NCBI RefSeq assembly: GCF_024398015.1
Contig: NZ_CP073747.1
Coordinates: 2,601,001 to 2,665,000 of the forward strand
Length of the DNA stretch: 64,000 nucleotides
DNA from: Kordiimonas sp. SCSIO 12610
GTDB lineage: Bacteria; Pseudomonadota; Alphaproteobacteria; Sphingomonadales; Kordiimonadaceae
Direction of reading: 5' to 3'
The position numbers were made by a program, and so were the translations under genes. A model generated the notes under the pieces. The model did not search any database. It was given only the letters and a program-made list of their open reading frames with translations, and was not told the DNA's origin. Below, in pieces: positions 9,626 through 18,382 of this stretch (its first letter is position 1; each line of letters begins with the position of its first letter).

Positions 9626-11248
9626 TTAATAACTAGGATCATACATCTGTTTTTCAATGGCTGCACGTATGTCATCCGGCCGTTCTGCATTTGCGTTACC
9701 AGTTTCGAAAGCTTCTTCGGCAACTGCAACTGCAATTTCCAGCGAGACCTGACGAATAATATTTAATGGCGGATAAAGCGCCCCGTGCGACAGATCTTCC
9801 TCACTGACCATGTTAGCAAGCGTTTTAGCAGCGATCATAAACATACTATCAGTTATTGTATTGGCCTCAGCCACAATAGCACCAAGCCCTACACCCGGGA
9901 AAATATAAGCATTATTACCTTGTCCAGGCTTGTATAGTTGGCCTTCATATTTAACAGGTGCAAACGGGCTTCCGCTTGAGAAAATAGCGAGGCCATTTGA
10001 CCAGTCATAGGCCTGTTCTGCGGTACATTCAGCGCGTGATGTCGGATTTGAAAGCGCGAAAATTGCTGGTCTGTTGTTGATGCGTGTCATTGCACGGATG
10101 ACATCCTCGGTGAACGTGCCCGGTGCACCTGTCGCACCAATCAATACATTTGGTCTGATCTTGTCTATTGCTTCAAGAAAGTCCATTTGCTCCATGTCAT
10201 GTGCATACGGCAAATTATGAGGCAATAATTCGTTTGAACGTGATTTAACCAGTAGGCCATCTTTGTCCACGAACCATAACCGCTCTCGTGCTTCTTGATT
10301 TGATAACCCCTCAGCCTCTAAGGCAGAAACCATCAAATCACCAATCCCCGTTGCCGCAGAACCTGCACCCAAAAACATGATTTTCAAATCTTTGAAGGCT
10401 TTACCCGATACACGAGTTGACGCATACACGCCTGCTAAACTAACGGATGCCGTACCCTGGATATCATCATTGAAACAAAGAATACGATCTTTGTATTCCT
10501 CAAGAAGACTATATGCATTTGGTGTCAGGAAATCCTCAAACTGAATCATCGCTTTCGGATATTTATCAACAACCGCCGCTAATGTTTCTTCTACAAGGTC
10601 TTTATATTCATCGCCTTCAATGCGCCTCGCCGGGTAACCCAAGTAAAGAGGATCATTTAATAATTCTTCATTGTTGGTTCCGACATCCAACATAATCGGC
10701 AGACAGTGCATAGGGTTAATACCAGCGCATGCAACATAAAGCTGAAGCTTTCCAATTGGGATTCCCATACCGTTTGATCCAAGATCACCCAGCCCAAGGA
10801 TACGCTGACCGTCCGTTATTACGACAACCCGCACATCGTTTCGCGGCCAATTATCAAGCATTTCTCTAATATGACCTTTATCTTCAGGGTTAACATAAAA
10901 CCCTTTAGGACGACGGAAAATATGAGCAAACTCGCTACAAGCCTGCCCTACCGTAGGCGTGTAGATCAAGGGCATCACTTCTTCGATATTATCGATCACA
11001 GTGCGATAGAAAAGGCGCTCATTGCGTTCATGCAATGCCCCTAAATAGATGTATTTCTCAATATTGCTTTCTTTCCTGCGCATGTTTTCCAAAACACGGC
11101 TGGTCTGTATATCAATATTACACACCTGATACGGCAACAATCCACGAAGGCCATATTGATCACGTTCTTCTCGGGAAAACCCGGTCGATTTATTAAGCGG
11201 TGCGCTATACAAAAGGCTATAGCCTTTTCGTCCCTTGTTTCCGATCAT
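9626..11248 (-). CDS. maeA: NAD-dependent malic enzyme
   Basis: A 540-aa cytoplasmic enzyme that oxidatively decarboxylates malate to pyruvate. It is of the long eukaryote-like class: IYTPTVGQACSEFAHIFR holds the substrate-site tyrosine, VVITDGQRILGLGDLGSNGM is the malic N-terminal signature, IQFEDFLTPNAYSLLEEY is followed by CFNDDIQGTASVSLAG (metal-binding acids), and FLGAGSAATGI is the dinucleotide-binding loop. Length and motifs match SfcA/MaeA rather than the MaeB/PTA fusion. It is monocistronic on the minus strand between two barrel genes and ends at the shared hairpin. Confidence 0.93.
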   Translation of the reverse strand: MIGNKGRKGYSLLYSAPLNKSTGFSREERDQYGLRGLLPYQVCNIDIQTSRVLENMRRKESNIEKYIYLGALHERNERLFYRTVIDNIEEVMPLIYTPTVGQACSEFAHIFRRPKGFYVNPEDKGHIREMLDNWPRNDVRVVVITDGQRILGLGDLGSNGMGIPIGKLQLYVACAGINPMHCLPIMLDVGTNNEELLNDPLYLGYPARRIEGDEYKDLVEETLAAVVDKYPKAMIQFEDFLTPNAYSLLEEYKDRILCFNDDIQGTASVSLAGVYASTRVSGKAFKDLKIMFLGAGSAATGIGDLMVSALEAEGLSNQEARERLWFVDKDGLLVKSRSNELLPHNLPYAHDMEQMDFLEAIDKIRPNVLIGATGAPGTFTEDVIRAMTRINNRPAIFALSNPTSRAECTAEQAYDWSNGLAIFSSGSPFAPVKYEGQLYKPGQGNNAYIFPGVGLGAIVAEANTITDSMFMIAAKTLANMVSEEDLSHGALYPPLNIIRQVSLEIAVAVAEEAFETGNANAERPDDIRAAIEKQMYDPSY

Positions 11249-11386
11249 TGCCTTATTTCCTTATTTTGGCGTTATTTATTTCATATAACAAAGATAGCAA
11301 GTTTAAACATCTTATTTTCGCCATACTTAGCAATGAAGTTCCCCAAAGTCTTAAAATATTCAAAATAGCAAACCAAGGGGGTTGAT

Positions 11387-11950
11387 GTGTTTCAAAGGCA
11401 AGTTTTCAATATTGGAATAATACTGACAATATTTTTAGGCAGTTTTCATCTAAACGCACAAGAGACAAAGTCAAGCAACGAAGAAAAAAAGCATTTTTCT
11501 AAAATATATGTAGGCGCTGAAATTGGGTACTTAGATATAGACGAAGACAATGGAGTTTCAGCCGGAGCATTTATTGGCGGTCGTCACCAGAGGCGTGATG
11601 ATATCGTTTTAGGTCTTGAGCTAGGCTTGAATGGAGTGCTTAAAGACGACACGGCAGGGGTTGTATCTATACTTGGAACAATCGGCATAGTGACAGGAGA
11701 GGATAAAAAAAGCTTAGTATATGTAGGTGCTGGATATGAAAGTGGATTAAGTCTTGAAAATGGAGACGGCTTCTTAGGTACGAATGAAGGTTTTAGTATT
11801 GTCAGTGGTTATGAACGAGCAATACACGATAACATATCCCTGAGAGTTCAAGGTAAATACATTAATTTAGGCTCAACTTTTGATGATATCGGTAATGACA
11901 TTAGCCTGAATGGTTTTAGCCTCACAGCTGGTATTTCATTTAACTTTTAG
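11387..11950 (+). CDS. Outer-membrane beta-barrel protein, paralogue of 9034-9567
   Basis: A 187-aa protein starting at GTG 11387 with an AAGGGGG ribosome site just upstream; an overlapping ATG at 11385 is in another frame. Signal peptide VFNIGIILTIFLGSFHLNAQ is followed by a charged linker, then strands with the pattern YVGAEIGYL, GLELGLNGVL, LVYVGAGYES, SIVSGYERAI, ISLRVQGKYI and a terminal GISFNF. Like its neighbour it is expected to be an 8-stranded barrel of unknown function. Sequence similarity is clearest in the last third. Confidence 0.75.
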   Translation: MFQRQVFNIGIILTIFLGSFHLNAQETKSSNEEKKHFSKIYVGAEIGYLDIDEDNGVSAGAFIGGRHQRRDDIVLGLELGLNGVLKDDTAGVVSILGTIGIVTGEDKKSLVYVGAGYESGLSLENGDGFLGTNEGFSIVSGYERAIHDNISLRVQGKYINLGSTFDDIGNDISLNGFSLTAGISFNF

Positions 11951-11969
11951 AAAGTAATATACTATCATA

Positions 11970-11998
11970 AAAAAGGCGACCTTTTGGGCCGCCCTTTC
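11970..11998. terminator. Imperfect terminator hairpin
   Basis: An A-rich left arm with AAAGGCG-ACC, a TTTT loop region and a right arm GGG-CCGCCCTTT form an imperfect hairpin with one bulged base. It lies between the convergent barrel gene (plus) and iorB (minus) and can serve both. Confidence 0.55.
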
Positions 11999-12018
11999 CA
12001 ATAAATTATCTAAATACC

Positions 12019-14283
12019 TTAGGCATAGAGTTGATCGCCAAGTGGCAGGCGTCTAATCCGCTTGCCACTGGCGGCAAAGACAGCGTTTGTAAAGGCTGGA
12101 GCAACAGGTGGAACACCCGGTTCACCAACACCGCCAGGAGGTGCGTCATTTTCGATGATAGCAACCTCAACATTAGGCACTTCATCTGTACGACAAACCT
12201 GATAGTCATCAAAGTTGCCCTGAACGATCGCACCGTCTTTCGCCGTAATTTCGCTATGCATCGCAAGCGATAAGCCAAAGACAACCGCGCCTTCCATCTG
12301 CGCTTTCACTCGGTCGGGATTCACAGCGAGGCCACAATCAACCGCCATCCACGCGTCCAGGACCTTCACTTCACCAGCATCAGAAACTTCAACTTCAATC
12401 GCGCTTGCAACATAACTTACAAAGCTACGATGAACACTGATACCAACGCCGCGGCCTTTTGGACGCTTGCGCTTGAAGTCGGCCATATCAGCAACTTTTG
12501 CCAACACGGCCTTCAGGCGCGCAGTATCAATCGGGAACTGCTCGAGCGTCTGTCCATAGTTGCCATATTGTGCACCATCATCCGCTGGATTGACATAGCG
12601 GTCACTACCGATCAACTCCATCCAGTAATCAACGGTATTAACACCTGCATTATGCGCGAGTTCATCAACAAAAGAACCAAGCGCAAATGCCTGCTGAATA
12701 TTCGCAACTGATCGCATCCAGCCAATTCGCACTTGCTGCTTTGCTTCGCCGGCTTCAACACGTAAATTATCGATCTCAAATGGCATATCGGTCAAACCCA
12801 AGCCCATTTCGAACCCACCGGGCCCGACAGACGCAGGGTCAAACGTACCACCGATTGATGGATAAGCAGTTTTATGATGCCAAGCTTTTACCTTACCATT
12901 TTCATCAAGGCCTGCCTTCACACTTTGAGCTGTGATCGTGTGATAATATCCATGTTTAATATCATCTTCGCGCATCCAAACCACTTTAACAGGCTTTTTC
13001 ATTTTGGTTGCAAGAAGCGCTGCCTCAACTGCAAAATCAGGCTTGGATTTACGGCCGAAGGCACCGCCTAATAGCGCTGCTTCAACATAAATATCTTCCG
13101 GTTTTTGCTGAACAAACGGTGCAACAGTGCTTTGAACGGATTGCGGGTCTTGGCAACTGGTCCAGATATGTAGCTTGCCGTCAATCCATTCTGCTGTGGC
13201 AGACATTGGTTCCATTGGCGCATGAGCCAGATGAGGGACAAAATAATCAGCTTCAAATGTTTTTGCCGCTTCCGAGATTGCTTTATCCACATCACCGCGG
13301 TTCAAATGATTAGTGCCGCCCTTTTTAACCGATTGCCATAATTCAGCTTCGTAGGCTTCTGTATCATAGCTACCGTTAACACCGCCCTCAAACTGAGCAT
13401 TTAGCGCTTCAACACCTTTCTTCGCAGCCCAGGTGTTGGTTGCAACAACCGCGACACCGCCAAGTGGTTTAAAGAGCGCAGGAAACTCAAGGACAGGCAT
13501 TTCAACAACATCAACAACCCCTGAAACAGCCATAGCAGCCGCTTTGTCATAGCTGGTAATTTTTCCGCCCACGGCCGGAGGACGAGTGGCAACAGCAAAT
13601 AACATACCCTCGCGCTTGATATCCTGACCAAAATCAGCAGTACCAGTAACGATGCCTTTCATGTCGATAATCTGCTTTGGCTTACCAACATATTTCCAAT
13701 CTGCTTTGGCCTTGAACACAAGGTCCGCATCCGCTGGAACTGAGAGTTTGCTTGCTGCTTCAACAAAATCTGCAAAATCAGCTGACGCACCAGAAACAGT
13801 ATTAATGAGGCGATGATTTTTCACATCGACCTGTCCAACAGACACACCCCATTTATTCGCCGCAGCCTGCTGTAGCATCATACGTGCGCCAGCACCTGCG
13901 CGGCGGAAAGCATCATAAAATCTACGGATAGACGTTGAGCCGTCTGTATTTTGGTCGCCAAATTTCTTGTCGCCAAAAGCAGGGACAAAGTTCAAACGTT
14001 CCCAATCAGCATCAAGTTCATCTGCGATAATCATAGGAAGCCCTGTGCGGCTTCCCTGCCCCATCTCCACACGGTGAATGAAAATATTTACCGTTCCATC
14101 AGGGCTAATGCTTAGATAGGCTGAATTAACAAGATCATTGTCAGCGTTCGCGGCCTGCAATTCACTAAGCGGTCCATAAGGTATTACGTTTGCGGCTAGA
14201 ACCAGACTTCCTGTTGCTACAGCACCCTTTAGGAAACCACGACGGGAATAGTCATTTTTCGATACATTATGAATACGGGTCAT
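12019..14283 (-). CDS. iorB: Molybdopterin subunit of an isoquinoline 1-oxidoreductase-type hydroxylase
   Basis: A 754-aa protein of the xanthine-dehydrogenase family large subunit, IorB/aldehyde dehydrogenase type. It begins with a twin-arginine signal (SRRGFLKGAVATGSLVLAA), so the folded Mo-cofactor enzyme is exported. Family landmarks are RVEMGQGSRTGLPMIIADEL near the N-terminus, FVPHLAHAPMEPMSATAEW, LLGGAFGRKSKPDF and GVGEPGVPPVAPAFTNAVFA (the C-terminal Glu motif by the Mo site). It follows iorA after a 2-nt gap. No cytochrome c subunit gene is adjacent. The true substrate is unknown; N-heterocycles or aldehydes are typical. Confidence 0.88.
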   Translation of the reverse strand: MTRIHNVSKNDYSRRGFLKGAVATGSLVLAANVIPYGPLSELQAANADNDLVNSAYLSISPDGTVNIFIHRVEMGQGSRTGLPMIIADELDADWERLNFVPAFGDKKFGDQNTDGSTSIRRFYDAFRRAGAGARMMLQQAAANKWGVSVGQVDVKNHRLINTVSGASADFADFVEAASKLSVPADADLVFKAKADWKYVGKPKQIIDMKGIVTGTADFGQDIKREGMLFAVATRPPAVGGKITSYDKAAAMAVSGVVDVVEMPVLEFPALFKPLGGVAVVATNTWAAKKGVEALNAQFEGGVNGSYDTEAYEAELWQSVKKGGTNHLNRGDVDKAISEAAKTFEADYFVPHLAHAPMEPMSATAEWIDGKLHIWTSCQDPQSVQSTVAPFVQQKPEDIYVEAALLGGAFGRKSKPDFAVEAALLATKMKKPVKVVWMREDDIKHGYYHTITAQSVKAGLDENGKVKAWHHKTAYPSIGGTFDPASVGPGGFEMGLGLTDMPFEIDNLRVEAGEAKQQVRIGWMRSVANIQQAFALGSFVDELAHNAGVNTVDYWMELIGSDRYVNPADDGAQYGNYGQTLEQFPIDTARLKAVLAKVADMADFKRKRPKGRGVGISVHRSFVSYVASAIEVEVSDAGEVKVLDAWMAVDCGLAVNPDRVKAQMEGAVVFGLSLAMHSEITAKDGAIVQGNFDDYQVCRTDEVPNVEVAIIENDAPPGGVGEPGVPPVAPAFTNAVFAASGKRIRRLPLGDQLYA

Positions 14284-14285
14284 GT

Positions 14286-14738
14286 CTACGCCTCCTTCGC
14301 AACTTGGCGGATAGCATTTTTAATCCGTTGGTACGTACCGCAGCGACAAATATTGCCATACATCGCTTCTTCGATTTCCTGATCGGTTGGGCTTGGATTT
14401 TCGCTCAAGAGCGCTGCTGCCTGCATAATTTGACCAGCCTGACAATATCCACATTGGGGAACATCGTTATCAGACCATGCCTGTTGAAGCGCTGATAGCG
14501 TATCACCTTCGGCCATGCCTTCGATTGTTTTAACCTGAGCGCCTTCAACATCTTCCATCGGCGTTTGACAAGAACGAACAGCAACACCGTCCACATGGAC
14601 CGTACAAGCACCGCATAAACCTGCGCCGCAACCAAATTTCGTACCTGTCATTCCTTCGATATCGCGCAAATACCAAAGAAGCGGCATTTCATTATCGCCG
14701 TCAAATTCAACGTTACGATCATTAACCTGAAATTTCAT
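14286..14738 (-). CDS. iorA: (2Fe-2S) subunit of the molybdenum hydroxylase
   Basis: A 150-aa small subunit with two [2Fe-2S] domains: the plant-ferredoxin-like N-terminal domain (FGCGAGLCGACTVHVDG, then a later Cys in RSCQTP) and the C-terminal helical domain with CGYCQAGQIM and NICRCGTYQRI. ATG 14738 is preferred because AGGGAAGAC lies just upstream; a longer in-frame start at 14798 adds 20 unconserved residues. It passes electrons from the Mo subunit encoded immediately downstream. The subunit has no signal peptide and is presumably co-exported with IorB. Confidence 0.9.
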   Translation of the reverse strand: MKFQVNDRNVEFDGDNEMPLLWYLRDIEGMTGTKFGCGAGLCGACTVHVDGVAVRSCQTPMEDVEGAQVKTIEGMAEGDTLSALQQAWSDNDVPQCGYCQAGQIMQAAALLSENPSPTDQEIEEAMYGNICRCGTYQRIKNAIRQVAKEA

Positions 14739-14987
14739 TATGTCTTCCCTTCGAGACCCCAATGGGCTGAGTCTTAATTTCCCATGTCGTACGATCATAC
14801 ATATTTTTAATGGGACAGGAAATCAACTTAAGATGATCTGACAGGTTTTTGAGACAAATTGGTCGCCAGCACATTCGCTGATCCAATTGGAAAGTTGTTT
14901 CATGATGCTTGCAAGTCTTAAAATCTAGGATTAGCGTTGAAAATCTATATTGACGATATTTGGGCTATTAAACGGGGTACTGGGCAC

Positions 14988-17144
14988 ATGAAAAAAAAGC
15001 TTATAGTTTTCGCAGGACTATTTTTTTTACTGATAATCGTATCGGCGATGACCTACACATGGTCCCCTCTTCCAAAGAACCCATCCTTTGAAACTTTAGC
15101 GCAGGCCTCCCAAAACTATGACGTTGAGATTTTACGGGATAATTGGGGTGTTCCGCATATATTTGGAGAACGCGATCAGGATACAGTCTTCGGCATGGGA
15201 TACGTACAAGCCGAGGATGATTTTGAAACCGTTCAGGAAAGCCTCGCAGCAAGCCGAGGTGTTCTGGCACGGCACCGGGGGTTCGACGCTGCAACGATAG
15301 ACTATATTGTAAACCTGTTCAGCGTTTGGGATATTATCAAAGAGCGATACGAAACAGATGTAACACCAGAAATCAAAGCACTTGCCGAAGCCTATGCCGC
15401 GGGGATTAACCTCTATGCTGCGGAACATCCTGACCAAGCGTGGGAGGGTTTATTTCCAATCACACCACAAGACCTAATCGCCGGCGGCATATTTCGAACG
15501 CCATTTTTTTACGGCTTAGACGGTGAGATTATGCCTTTGTTCGGCGATGAACGCGTTCAGGAAATCGCCCTTGACCCGAGTGAAAACCGCGTTGCCTATT
15601 CACCCGCAGCCCGAACCCTTGGGGAACGTGGTTCAAACGCGATGGCCGTTGCACCCAAAAGATCGGGCGACGGTAAAACACGCTTGGTTGTGAATTCGCA
15701 TCAACCCTTTTCCGGGCCTGTTGCATGGTATGAAGCGCATCTCGTATCAGGCGAAGGATTGGATATCGCAGGCGGCACGTTCCCTGGAAGCATGTTTATT
15801 CTTCATGGGTTCAATCGCAATCTCGGATGGGCAAACACCGTCAACAAACCTGATCTTAGCGATATTTATGTCTTAACCCGAAATCCTGAAAATGATCAGG
15901 AATATCTTCTGGATGGAGAATGGGTACCCTTTACAAAAAAAACAGCAACAATTGATGTGAAACTGTTTGGGTCCTTTGCTTTTCCGGCAGAGCGCGAGAT
16001 CCTGTTTAGCAAACATGGACCAGTGATTGAAAGCAAACATGGCACCTATGCCATCAGATACGCTGGCCAAGGTGAAATCAGGCAATTTGAACAATATTAT
16101 CGTTACAACAAAGCAAAAAATCTGGAGGAATTCAAAGCCGCCCTTGCGATGCAGGCGCTTCCTAGCATCAATTATCTTTACGCTGACAAGGAAGGAAACA
16201 TCGGGTTTATCCATAATGGCCAATATCCTGACCGCATCGAAGGCTGGGAATGGAGAAAATACCTCCCGGGTGACAGGTCCGATCTGATCTGGACCGATTA
16301 CAAGCCCTTTGAGGAAGTGCCTCAAATTTTCAATCCGGCCTCCGGTTTCTTATATAACAGCAACAACACCCCGTTTTCTGCAACCGATGGCCCTGACAAT
16401 CTGAAACCTGATCAGTTCTCTCCAACAATGGGGTTAGAAACCCATGAAACCAATCGTAGTCTGCGAACCCGCGAATTAAGCCAGAGTTATGCCGTAATTG
16501 ATGAAGAAAGCCTTTTGGCGATCAAGTTTGACCTGAAATACGCTAAAAACTCTATCGCCGCCAAAGTCGTGAACGACCTCGTGGCTGAGGACTGGTCGTC
16601 AGATCCAGTAATGACTGAAGCCATAGACCATTTGAAAGCATGGGACCTGTCTACAGATATTGAAAACAAGCACGCTGCACTCGGTGTTCTTACAACGTTA
16701 CCCAAAGTTACAGAATCTTATACGAGAACACCAGCACCAGACAATAAGACGGCCTTCAAAAACGCCGTTGATCTGCTGAAAACGAATTATGGAAAACTGG
16801 ACCCGACGTGGGGAGAGGTTAATCGTATTATCAGAGGAAAAACCGATCTACCTGTGGACGGTGCCCCTGATATCCTACGTGCAATTTACCCGGAAACTAT
16901 TCGTGAAGACGGAAAATTACATGCTTTTGCAGGTGATACCTATATTGCCATCGTCGAATGGGATAAAGAGGGCGAATTGAATGCGAAGGTTATTCATCAG
17001 TTTGGCAGCGCAACCAAAGACCAATCATCGATGCATTATGATGATCAGGTTCCTTTGTTTGCAGAAAAAAAATTCAGAAAAATGCTGATGGACCGCGCTG
17101 ACATTGAAGCCAATCTGGAACGCGCCTATTCACCTGGCAAATAA
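14988..17144 (+). CDS. Penicillin-acylase-family Ntn hydrolase
   Basis: A 718-aa precursor with one N-terminal hydrophobic segment (LIVFAGLFFLLIIVSAMTY), so it is exported or membrane-anchored. It begins the mature family pattern with VEILRDNWGVPHIFGE. The self-cleavage and nucleophile site is RGSNAMAV, with Ser216 (counted from ATG 14988) as the N-terminal nucleophile of the beta chain; a later HGPVIES block fits the oxyanion region. Relatives hydrolyse beta-lactams, acyl-homoserine lactones or other amides, and the substrate cannot be fixed here. ATG 14988 is chosen over TTG 14937 because it directly begins the signal segment. It converges on a lactonase-like gene. Confidence 0.87.
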   Translation: MKKKLIVFAGLFFLLIIVSAMTYTWSPLPKNPSFETLAQASQNYDVEILRDNWGVPHIFGERDQDTVFGMGYVQAEDDFETVQESLAASRGVLARHRGFDAATIDYIVNLFSVWDIIKERYETDVTPEIKALAEAYAAGINLYAAEHPDQAWEGLFPITPQDLIAGGIFRTPFFYGLDGEIMPLFGDERVQEIALDPSENRVAYSPAARTLGERGSNAMAVAPKRSGDGKTRLVVNSHQPFSGPVAWYEAHLVSGEGLDIAGGTFPGSMFILHGFNRNLGWANTVNKPDLSDIYVLTRNPENDQEYLLDGEWVPFTKKTATIDVKLFGSFAFPAEREILFSKHGPVIESKHGTYAIRYAGQGEIRQFEQYYRYNKAKNLEEFKAALAMQALPSINYLYADKEGNIGFIHNGQYPDRIEGWEWRKYLPGDRSDLIWTDYKPFEEVPQIFNPASGFLYNSNNTPFSATDGPDNLKPDQFSPTMGLETHETNRSLRTRELSQSYAVIDEESLLAIKFDLKYAKNSIAAKVVNDLVAEDWSSDPVMTEAIDHLKAWDLSTDIENKHAALGVLTTLPKVTESYTRTPAPDNKTAFKNAVDLLKTNYGKLDPTWGEVNRIIRGKTDLPVDGAPDILRAIYPETIREDGKLHAFAGDTYIAIVEWDKEGELNAKVIHQFGSATKDQSSMHYDDQVPLFAEKKFRKMLMDRADIEANLERAYSPGK

Positions 17145-17167
17145 ACCCCTTACCTTCAAAGGCAAAA

Positions 17168-17189
17168 AAAAGGCCCAGTTGGGCCTTTT
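17168..17189. terminator. Bidirectional intrinsic terminator
   Basis: Arms AAAAGGCCCA (17168-17177) and TGGGCCTTTT (17180-17189) form a perfect 10-bp stem. It lies between the convergent acylase and metallo-beta-lactamase genes and carries A/T tracts on both sides. Confidence 0.88.
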
Positions 17190-17211
17190 CCATATGCTTT
17201 TCTAATATATG

Positions 17212-18054
17212 TTAGTCGAGATACGCTGGAATTTGCGGCATCGCCTCAAAATCCTTAACTACATGTTGAATAACAACACGAGCATTCGTTTTTTGCGCCA
17301 ATTTTTCAAAAGCTTCGATCGACATCCGTGTATCATCAGCGTTTGTATTGAAGCGAGGTACGGTCTTTAACTCTCGCGATTCCTGTAAATGGTACAAATC
17401 CCCTGTTAATAAAACCGTGCCTGTATTCGCAAGTTCCAGTTTCAAAACGGAATGCCCAGGTGTGTGGCCAACCATCGGAATGATTTCGACCGTTCCATCA
17501 CCAAAAACATCATGTGGGGTATCGAACATAACCTTCTGTGAATTTTCAAGCTTATCATAGGCGGCAAACGACTGAGCGTTTGCACGCGACGCGTCACTGA
17601 ACATCAACTCATATTCTTTTTCATGAACGATCCAAGTCGAGGCAGCATAATCGTTTAAATTAGCGGCATGGTCAAAATGTGAATGGGAAACAGATACATA
17701 CTCAATGTCTTCTGGCTTAACACCAATATCCGCAAGCTGACCTTTAAGGGTTTTGGGGCGCTCCAAATGGAATGGGCCGTTGGTGACACCGCCCTTTTGC
17801 TCATGCAAGGCTTCAGGTAAGCCTGTATCCCATAATAAATCGCCCTTCGGATGCCTGATCAAATAACAGGCGTCAGCAGCAGAGTTTTTACGCCCCTTGA
17901 ACGCACCGTTATCGGCAAAAAGATCAAGATCAAGCATTTCGATACGCCCGCAATCAAGTGTATATAGTTTAACTTTATCTTCTTCAGCAGATACAATGCC
18001 AGACGTCATCGCAGACAATAAGCATGTTGCACCGACAAGCACACTTTTTTTCAT
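17212..18054 (-). CDS. Exported metallo-beta-lactamase-fold hydrolase (AHL-lactonase-like)
   Basis: A 280-aa protein with a signal peptide (SVLVGATCLLSAMTSGIVSA). The metal-binding HxHxDH motif is HSHFDH at about 124-129, followed by MVGHTPGHSVLKL (third His), LLTGDLYHL (bridging Asp) and VIQHVVKDF (last His), giving a complete two-zinc site. The early LYTLDCGRIEMLD and the overall layout match the N-acyl-homoserine lactonase branch, but other lactones or esters are possible. ATG 18054 has AGGGAG at 8-nt spacing and is preferred to TTG 18060. The exported location is unusual for an AHL lactonase. Confidence 0.83.
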   Translation of the reverse strand: MKKSVLVGATCLLSAMTSGIVSAEEDKVKLYTLDCGRIEMLDLDLFADNGAFKGRKNSAADACYLIRHPKGDLLWDTGLPEALHEQKGGVTNGPFHLERPKTLKGQLADIGVKPEDIEYVSVSHSHFDHAANLNDYAASTWIVHEKEYELMFSDASRANAQSFAAYDKLENSQKVMFDTPHDVFGDGTVEIIPMVGHTPGHSVLKLELANTGTVLLTGDLYHLQESRELKTVPRFNTNADDTRMSIEAFEKLAQKTNARVVIQHVVKDFEAMPQIPAYLD

Positions 18055-18122
18055 AATCAAAACTCCCTATAAGAATAGCATTTGATCGAGCTTACAAGAT
18101 AACGGTTTAAATGCGTATCACT

Positions 18123-18260
18123 TTATCCGTAAAATATTTCTGCTGCCAAAAAAGCAAAGAAAAACCCAACGAGGTACGTTACGACCGAAATCCATAAAAT
18201 CCATTTTGAAGTTGAATTTTTCAGCGGGTAAAAGGTTTCACCATATAGAATACTGCACAA
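18123..18260 (-). CDS. Possible small membrane protein (45 aa)
   Basis: An open frame starting at TTG 18260 and ending at TAA 18123 encodes MCSILYGETF followed by a strongly hydrophobic stretch around WILWISVVTYLVGFFFAFLA and the end EIFYG. One transmembrane helix with positively charged residues before it is plausible. It has no ATG, only a weak GAG ribosome site, and starts right after the hairpin terminator of the upstream gene. It could be a decayed remnant or chance. Low confidence. Confidence 0.25.
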   Translation of the reverse strand: MCSILYGETFYPLKNSTSKWILWISVVTYLVGFFFAFLAAEIFYG

Positions 18261-18293
18261 TAAAATAACTCAGCACCATACTAAGGTGCTGAG
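18261..18293 (-). terminator. Intrinsic terminator
   Basis: Arms CTCAGCACC (18269-18277) and GGTGCTGAG (18285-18293) form a 9-bp stem with a 7-nt loop. On the minus strand it is followed by a T-rich tract, TTATTTTATT. It closes the gene at 18383-19561. Confidence 0.7.
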
Positions 18294-18382
18294 CGGGTAA
18301 GAAACATGAAGCTTCTATGTTATAACTGGAAATCATAAGTCATTTGTTGCAATAAACAGATCAAGTGACATCTATGTGATGA

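Noticed and set aside
15873-16325. 150-aa minus-strand frame
   Set aside because: Opposite to the acylase gene and without any recognisable motif.
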